Assembly: GCF_026586805.1 (NCBI RefSeq)
Contig: NZ_JAPFHA010000006.1
Span: 124,001 to 188,000, forward strand
Direction: 5' to 3'
Source of the DNA: Niveibacterium sp. 24ML
Lineage (GTDB): Bacteria > Pseudomonadota > Gammaproteobacteria > Burkholderiales > Rhodocyclaceae
Length of the DNA: 64,000 bases
The position numbers and the translations under genes are program-made. The notes below the pieces were generated by a model that made no database searches, was not told the origin of the DNA, and saw nothing but the letters and a program-made list of their open reading frames with translations. This document shows positions 60,149-64,000 of this stretch, one piece after another. The number at the start of each line of letters is the position of its first letter. Within the stretch, counting starts at the first letter, position 1.

Positions 60149-60176
60149 CGAAACGCCCGCAGATGCGGGCGTTTCG
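60149..60176. terminator. Terminator after DUF1501 gene
   Basis: A 13-bp inverted repeat CGAAACGCCCGCA/TGCGGGCGTTTCG with a 2-base centre. It lies between converging genes and works on either strand; the T-runs are short. Confidence 0.75.
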
Positions 60177-60180
60177 TTAC

Positions 60181-60753
60181 TTACTTCGGCGACACGTCGG
60201 GGTCGTGTGGCCCGACGCCCAGCTTTTCCCATCCCTCGGCGCCCAACTCGCGCAGCACGTCGATATTGCGCTCGAAGATCTCGGCCGCATCCGGGAAGGC
60301 GGCCACCGCGCGATCAATGCTCGCTTCCCTGAGCAGATGCAGGGTCGGGTACGGTGAGCGGTTGGTGGCGTTCGCGATGTCGTCCGGATCGCTGTCGGCG
60401 AACTGGAAGTCCGGGTGAAAGCTGGCGATCTGCAATTCGCCATCGAGCCCCAGTTCGGCCAGCGCGACGTCGGCAACATCCAGAAAATCGTTGAAGTCGT
60501 AGAAGTCGCCCAGCACATGCGGATGCACCAGCAGCGTGGTGTCGATCTTCTCCGGCGCGGCTTCGGCCAGCAGCTCCAGCTCGGCGATCAGTTCGTCGAG
60601 CAGGGCATCGGTGGTCGTCGCCGTGCTCACCGTGATGCGCACCTGGTTCTTGACCCACACCGACTTGGCGAACGGGCACAGGTTGAGCCCGATCACCGCC
60701 CGCTCAAGCCAGCGAACCGTGGCTGCAACGACCTTGTCATCGGGCAGCGCCAC
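60181..60753 (-). CDS. DUF1415-family protein
   Basis: A 190-residue cytoplasmic protein of unknown function. Family blocks: WLERAVIGLNLCPFAKSVW, TLLVHPHVLGDFYDFNDFL and ADSDPDDIANATNRSPYP. I start at GTG 60753, two bases after the hpt stop codon, since an ATG form to 60822 would overlap hpt. It is probably co-transcribed with apt and hpt. Confidence 0.85.
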   Translation of the reverse strand: MALPDDKVVAATVRWLERAVIGLNLCPFAKSVWVKNQVRITVSTATTTDALLDELIAELELLAEAAPEKIDTTLLVHPHVLGDFYDFNDFLDVADVALAELGLDGELQIASFHPDFQFADSDPDDIANATNRSPYPTLHLLREASIDRAVAAFPDAAEIFERNIDVLRELGAEGWEKLGVGPHDPDVSPK

Positions 60754-60755
60754 GC

Positions 60756-61316
60756 TCAGTGCCCCTTGAGGGCGTAGATGCCCGGCGCGTTGCGCCAGTA
60801 ACCCTTGTAATCCATGCCGCAACCGAAGAGGAAGCGGTCGGCCACATCCAGCCCGCTGAAGTCGGCACGCATGCCCGGCGTGGCCTTGCGATCGTGCAGC
60901 TTGTGCACCAGCACCGCCGAGAGCACCTGTCCGGCGCCCTCCGCCTTCAGGTACTCGAGGATTGCGGTCAGCGTGTGGCCTTCGTCGAGGATGTCGTCGA
61001 GGACAAGGATGGTGCGGCCGCGCAGATCCTGCGTCGGGCGCACCCGCCAGTCGAGCAGGTTGCCTTGCAGCGCGTGGCCGTAGCGGCTGGCGTGCAGGTA
61101 GGACACTTCAAGCGGAAAGTGCAGGCGCGTGAGCAGGCGGCCGGCGAGAATCAGCCCGCCATTCATCACGCAGAACACGATCGGGTTGGTATGGCGCAGG
61201 CGGTCGGTAATGTCTTTTGCCAGCCGATCGAGCGCTTCTTCAACGCCGGCATCGGACACCAGACAATCGGCCTCGGCCATGGCACGTTCTATTTCCTTCA
61301 TGTCGACTACGGGCAT
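60756..61316 (-). CDS. hpt: Hypoxanthine/guanine phosphoribosyltransferase
   Basis: Purine salvage enzyme, 186 residues. The PRPP motif ILVLDDILDEGHTL and the flexible-loop region SRYGH are present; it ends near FLFGCGMDYKGYWRNAPGIYAL. The order on this strand is apt, hpt, DUF1415. Confidence 0.92.
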   Translation of the reverse strand: MPVVDMKEIERAMAEADCLVSDAGVEEALDRLAKDITDRLRHTNPIVFCVMNGGLILAGRLLTRLHFPLEVSYLHASRYGHALQGNLLDWRVRPTQDLRGRTILVLDDILDEGHTLTAILEYLKAEGAGQVLSAVLVHKLHDRKATPGMRADFSGLDVADRFLFGCGMDYKGYWRNAPGIYALKGH

Positions 61317-61343
61317 CGACGGGCTCCTCAGGTTGATGCGGGC

Positions 61344-61886
61344 TCAATGGCCCGCGAAGTCGACCAGGGTGAACAGGTTCAACCCGCTCTCCCTCAACAG
61401 TTTCGATCCGCCCAGTTCGGGCAGATCCACAATCGCACAGCCTTCCACGACGGTCGCGCCCAGGCGTTCAAGCAGCTTCTTGCCCGCCATCATGGTGCCG
61501 CCGGTGGCGATCAGGTCATCGACCAGCACCACGCGATCACCCGCACGGCACGCATCGCTGTGCAGTTCGACGGTCGCGCTGCCGTATTCGAGCTCGTACT
61601 CTTCCGAGATCGTCGTGTAGGGCAATTTGCCTTTCTTGCGGATCGGCACGAAGCCCACGTTCAGTTCGTGCGCAAGAATGGCTCCGATGATGAAGCCACG
61701 CGCGTCGAGTCCGGCGACGACATCGATATCCTGATCCATGTAACGGAACACGAAATGCTCGATCAGCACGCGCAGGGTCTTCGGGTCCTGCAGCAATGGC
61801 GTGATGTCGCGGAAATCAACACCCGGCTGGGGCCAATCAGGCACCGTGCGGATGCGGTCACGCAGGTAATTCGGGTCAAGCAGCAT
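61344..61886 (-). CDS. apt: Adenine phosphoribosyltransferase
   Basis: Purine salvage enzyme, 180 residues. PRPP-binding motif [17 protein letters not shown], and [29 protein letters not shown] is typical (core [16 protein letters not shown]). Start MLLDPNY at 61886; hpt follows after 27 bases. Confidence 0.95.
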   Translation of the reverse strand: MLLDPNYLRDRIRTVPDWPQPGVDFRDITPLLQDPKTLRVLIEHFVFRYMDQDIDVVAGLDARGFIIGAILAHELNVGFVPIRKKGKLPYTTISEEYELEYGSATVELHSDACRAGDRVVLVDDLIATGGTMMAGKKLLERLGATVVEGCAIVDLPELGGSKLLRESGLNLFTLVDFAGH

Positions 61887-61934
61887 GAATACTCCGGCAG
61901 CGCTCGCACGCCGCAAAGGTCATTGAAGGCGGCG

Positions 61935-63995
61935 CTAAGTGCGCACGCCAAACGGCACGATCTTGTCGATCAAGGACCGGCCGCCCCGGCACGTGTCGCC
62001 CACCACCATGCCGGTGGCAATGGCGGTATCGAACTGTTCAGTCAGCGGACGCCGCAATTCGGCCCAGGGGCTGACGGCCGCCACCAGCCCAAAGGCCATG
62101 TTGCGCCCGTTCGCCTTGGCACGGAACAGGGCCTGATCGGCGATCGCCAGATGGAATTCCCACCCCTCGGCGTGCGATTCGGGCGTCAGGGGCAGCGGCA
62201 GATAGCCCATCGAAGCGGTTACCGGCACCGGCCCCGCGGCGGTCATGAAAGCGGAGTCTGAAATGCTGCGCAGAATGCGCTGGGCCAACGCAGGCAGCTG
62301 ATGCGGCGCAACCCCGCGCAGCGCCACCAGAAACTCTTCGCCCCCCCAGCGCGCGAGCCGATCACCGTCGCGCAACAGAGTCGCAATCCGCTGCGCGAAT
62401 TCGACAATCACCTCGTCGCCCACGCCGTGCCCAAGTCGATCATTGACCTGTTTGAAGTGGTCGATGTCCAGCAGCATCAGCGCGCCGCTCGCGGTGGTGT
62501 CGGCCATCAGCTGCGTTTCGATCCAGCCATGCATGGCGCGGCGGTTGAGCAGGCCGGTGAGGGAATCGCGCTCGGCCAGGTGCGCCAGTTGCCGGTTGGC
62601 CGCCGACAACGCGAGGTTTGCGCGGTGGGTGCGCCGCGCAAGGTGGAACACCAGCGCGCCAGCCACCACCGCGATCGCGGCCACCATGATCCAGAACATC
62701 GTGCGCTGGCGCTGTGCTTCGGCCGCATCGGCCTGGCGCTGGTTCGCCTCACGCAGCGCCGCGATCTCGTTCTGCCGCCGCTCGGTGTCAAAGCGCTCCT
62801 GCATTTCGGCCAGCAGGCGCGAGCGCGCCAGCGCTTCGTTCTGATCGCGCACCACACGATAGTCACGGAACGCCGCCACCGCCTCCTTGAGCCGCCCGGT
62901 TCGCTCATAGCCATTGGCCAGCGCGTGAATGGCGTTGGCCAGGTACACGCCTTCGCCGCTGTGGCGAAATACGAGGACTGCACGTTCCAGCTCGGCCACG
63001 CCCTCCGGGCCGCGGCCTGCGCCGAGCAGGGCCAGGCCGAGGTTCATGCGGATCAGGCCACTGTGCTCGGGCTCGTCGAAGCGAGCGGCAACCACCAGAC
63101 CACGCCGCGCGACTTCGATCGCCTGCGCCCACTCGCGTTTGGTGATGTGCCAGTCAGAGAGATTGACGAGCGAGATTTCTTCGTCGTAAGCCAGTTCCAT
63201 CCGGGCAGCCAGCGCATTCGCGCGGATCAACAGCGGCAGATCGGAGGTACCGTCGTCCATCGGCCCGGAGATGATCGAGCGCAGGATCTCGATTTCGCAG
63301 ATCAGCCACTGATCACCGCTCGCCTCGGCGAGGCGCAGGGCGTCCTCGGCATAGGCGCGCGAGCGCGCGAGATCGGGCACATAGGTCTGGATCACGCCAA
63401 GCGTTTTCAGCACAGTGGCCTTCAGCCGCCCGTCGCCCGTCTTGCTGGCGCTTTCGTGCGCGGCATGCGCCAGCCGAACCGCATCATCGGTTCGCCCCAG
63501 GCGCATGTACGCAAGGCTCAGGCTCTGCTGGGCCGCCGCCAGCAAGGCCGGGCTTTGCAGGGGTTCGGCAACCGCCACCGCGCGCCGTGCCGATTCATAC
63601 AACTGCTCGGGCTGGCGGCGGTAGTAGGCCAGTCGGGCCTTGAGCACCAACGCCTGCGCCAGCATGGCCGGGTCGCTGACGCTCTCGGCGGTGGCGATCA
63701 GTTGCGCGAGCGTCTCGCTCGCAGCGCGGAACTGCCCCCGTTCGATCAGCACCGCGGCGCGCAGGGCCTGGGCATCGCGACGCAGCGCGGGTGGGGCCGC
63801 ATCCAGCGCAGCCCCCATCCGGTCTAGCGAGGCAAGAACCTCGCTGGTTGGTACGTCGCGCTTGCGCGCCAGCGCGGCCAGATCGGCGCTCACCTGAGCA
63901 CTCGCCACATTCGCGGCAGACAGGCAGGCGAACACCAGCGCGCCCAGCACAAGGCGCATCAGGGTCCGACTGCTTTGCAAGGCACGACGAGCCAT
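61935..63995 (-). CDS. TPR-repeat membrane diguanylate cyclase (GGEEF)
   Basis: A 686-residue protein with a signal peptide (about 1-34), periplasmic TPR-like repeats (LSLAYMRLGRTDDAVRLAHAA, ALANGYERTGRLKEAVAAFR), a coiled coil, one TM (about 423-442) and a C-terminal GGDEF domain with GGEEF and the RxxD site RDGD. The start ATG 63995 is 5 bases from the window end; M13 (63959) gives a shorter signal peptide. Its 3' end faces apt. Same architecture as the protein at 50543-52588. Confidence 0.9.
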   Translation of the reverse strand: MARRALQSSRTLMRLVLGALVFACLSAANVASAQVSADLAALARKRDVPTSEVLASLDRMGAALDAAPPALRRDAQALRAAVLIERGQFRAASETLAQLIATAESVSDPAMLAQALVLKARLAYYRRQPEQLYESARRAVAVAEPLQSPALLAAAQQSLSLAYMRLGRTDDAVRLAHAAHESASKTGDGRLKATVLKTLGVIQTYVPDLARSRAYAEDALRLAEASGDQWLICEIEILRSIISGPMDDGTSDLPLLIRANALAARMELAYDEEISLVNLSDWHITKREWAQAIEVARRGLVVAARFDEPEHSGLIRMNLGLALLGAGRGPEGVAELERAVLVFRHSGEGVYLANAIHALANGYERTGRLKEAVAAFRDYRVVRDQNEALARSRLLAEMQERFDTERRQNEIAALREANQRQADAAEAQRQRTMFWIMVAAIAVVAGALVFHLARRTHRANLALSAANRQLAHLAERDSLTGLLNRRAMHGWIETQLMADTTASGALMLLDIDHFKQVNDRLGHGVGDEVIVEFAQRIATLLRDGDRLARWGGEEFLVALRGVAPHQLPALAQRILRSISDSAFMTAAGPVPVTASMGYLPLPLTPESHAEGWEFHLAIADQALFRAKANGRNMAFGLVAAVSPWAELRRPLTEQFDTAIATGMVVGDTCRGGRSLIDKIVPFGVRT

Positions 63996-64000
63996 CTGCA

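Overview
The window is high-GC, densely packed bacterial chromosome. The gene content (zapB-like/zapA/6S RNA block, DcaP-type porin, SHP/diheme cytochrome/cytochrome b cluster, NrdDG with FNR- and NrdR-type sites, many c-di-GMP proteins) suggests a motile, facultatively anaerobic betaproteobacterium, most likely Rhodocyclales; this placement is inference. I see about 53 protein genes, one clear 6S RNA, one clear cobalamin riboswitch and one unexplained structured RNA. I see no rRNA, tRNA, IS element, prophage or CRISPR array.

Layout. 1-2.7 kb: meaB (cut by the window edge) and methylmalonyl-CoA mutase, preceded by a folded, terminator-ended leader or sRNA and a divergent GntR regulator. 3.7-7.6 kb: an amino-acid ABC importer whose operon also appears to hold a DcaP-like porin. 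7.7-9.9 kb: TauE/SafE permease, EVE protein, 6S RNA, zapA and a zapB-like gene. 10-17.6 kb: a vitamin B12 region (btuF; btuB-btuC-btuD behind a cobalamin riboswitch; cobU), with an M48 peptidase inside it. B12 uptake therefore lies about 8 kb from a B12-dependent enzyme. 17.6-23.5 kb: a 1381-residue MASE1/PAS/GGDEF/EAL/CZB protein, an MscS channel and a Gly/Cys-tailed GRDP-like protein. 23.5-27.3 kb: tandem alkaline phosphatases behind a Pho box, with a secreted protein of unknown function downstream.

27.6-31.1 kb: a second M48 peptidase followed by three AIM24 (TIGR00266) paralogues in one apparent operon. 31.2-32.8 kb: two alpha/beta hydrolases. 33.3-37.4 kb: a periplasmic sugar-binding-type lipoprotein with a hybrid histidine kinase (LuxPQ-like arrangement). 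37.6-38.9 kb: the C-terminal half of a Crp/Fnr regulator and an EamA exporter. 39-42.6 kb: a carbonic anhydrase with an unusual N-terminal domain, and PhoX. 42.7-45.7 kb: anaerobic ribonucleotide reductase, in which the glycyl-radical segment is encoded by a separate 63-codon gene, then nrdG. Its upstream region has an FNR-type site and two NrdR-type boxes.

45.9-53.2 kb: AmpG-like permease, chemoreceptor, SMUG-like uracil-DNA glycosylase, TPR-GGDEF protein and thioesterase. 53.2-56.9 kb: a QseBC/PmrAB-like two-component system divergent from the SHP-DHC-cytochrome b operon, with a perfect CTTAAG-N5-CTTAAG direct repeat between them. 57-60.1 kb: DUF1800/DUF1501 secreted pair. 60.2-64 kb: DUF1415, hpt, apt and another TPR-GGDEF protein.

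The most unusual items are the structured RNA upstream of mcm, the split NrdD with its compound promoter, the M48/triple-AIM24 operon, the CZB-tailed GGDEF/EAL protein, and the two-component/SHP locus with its acidic sensor loop.
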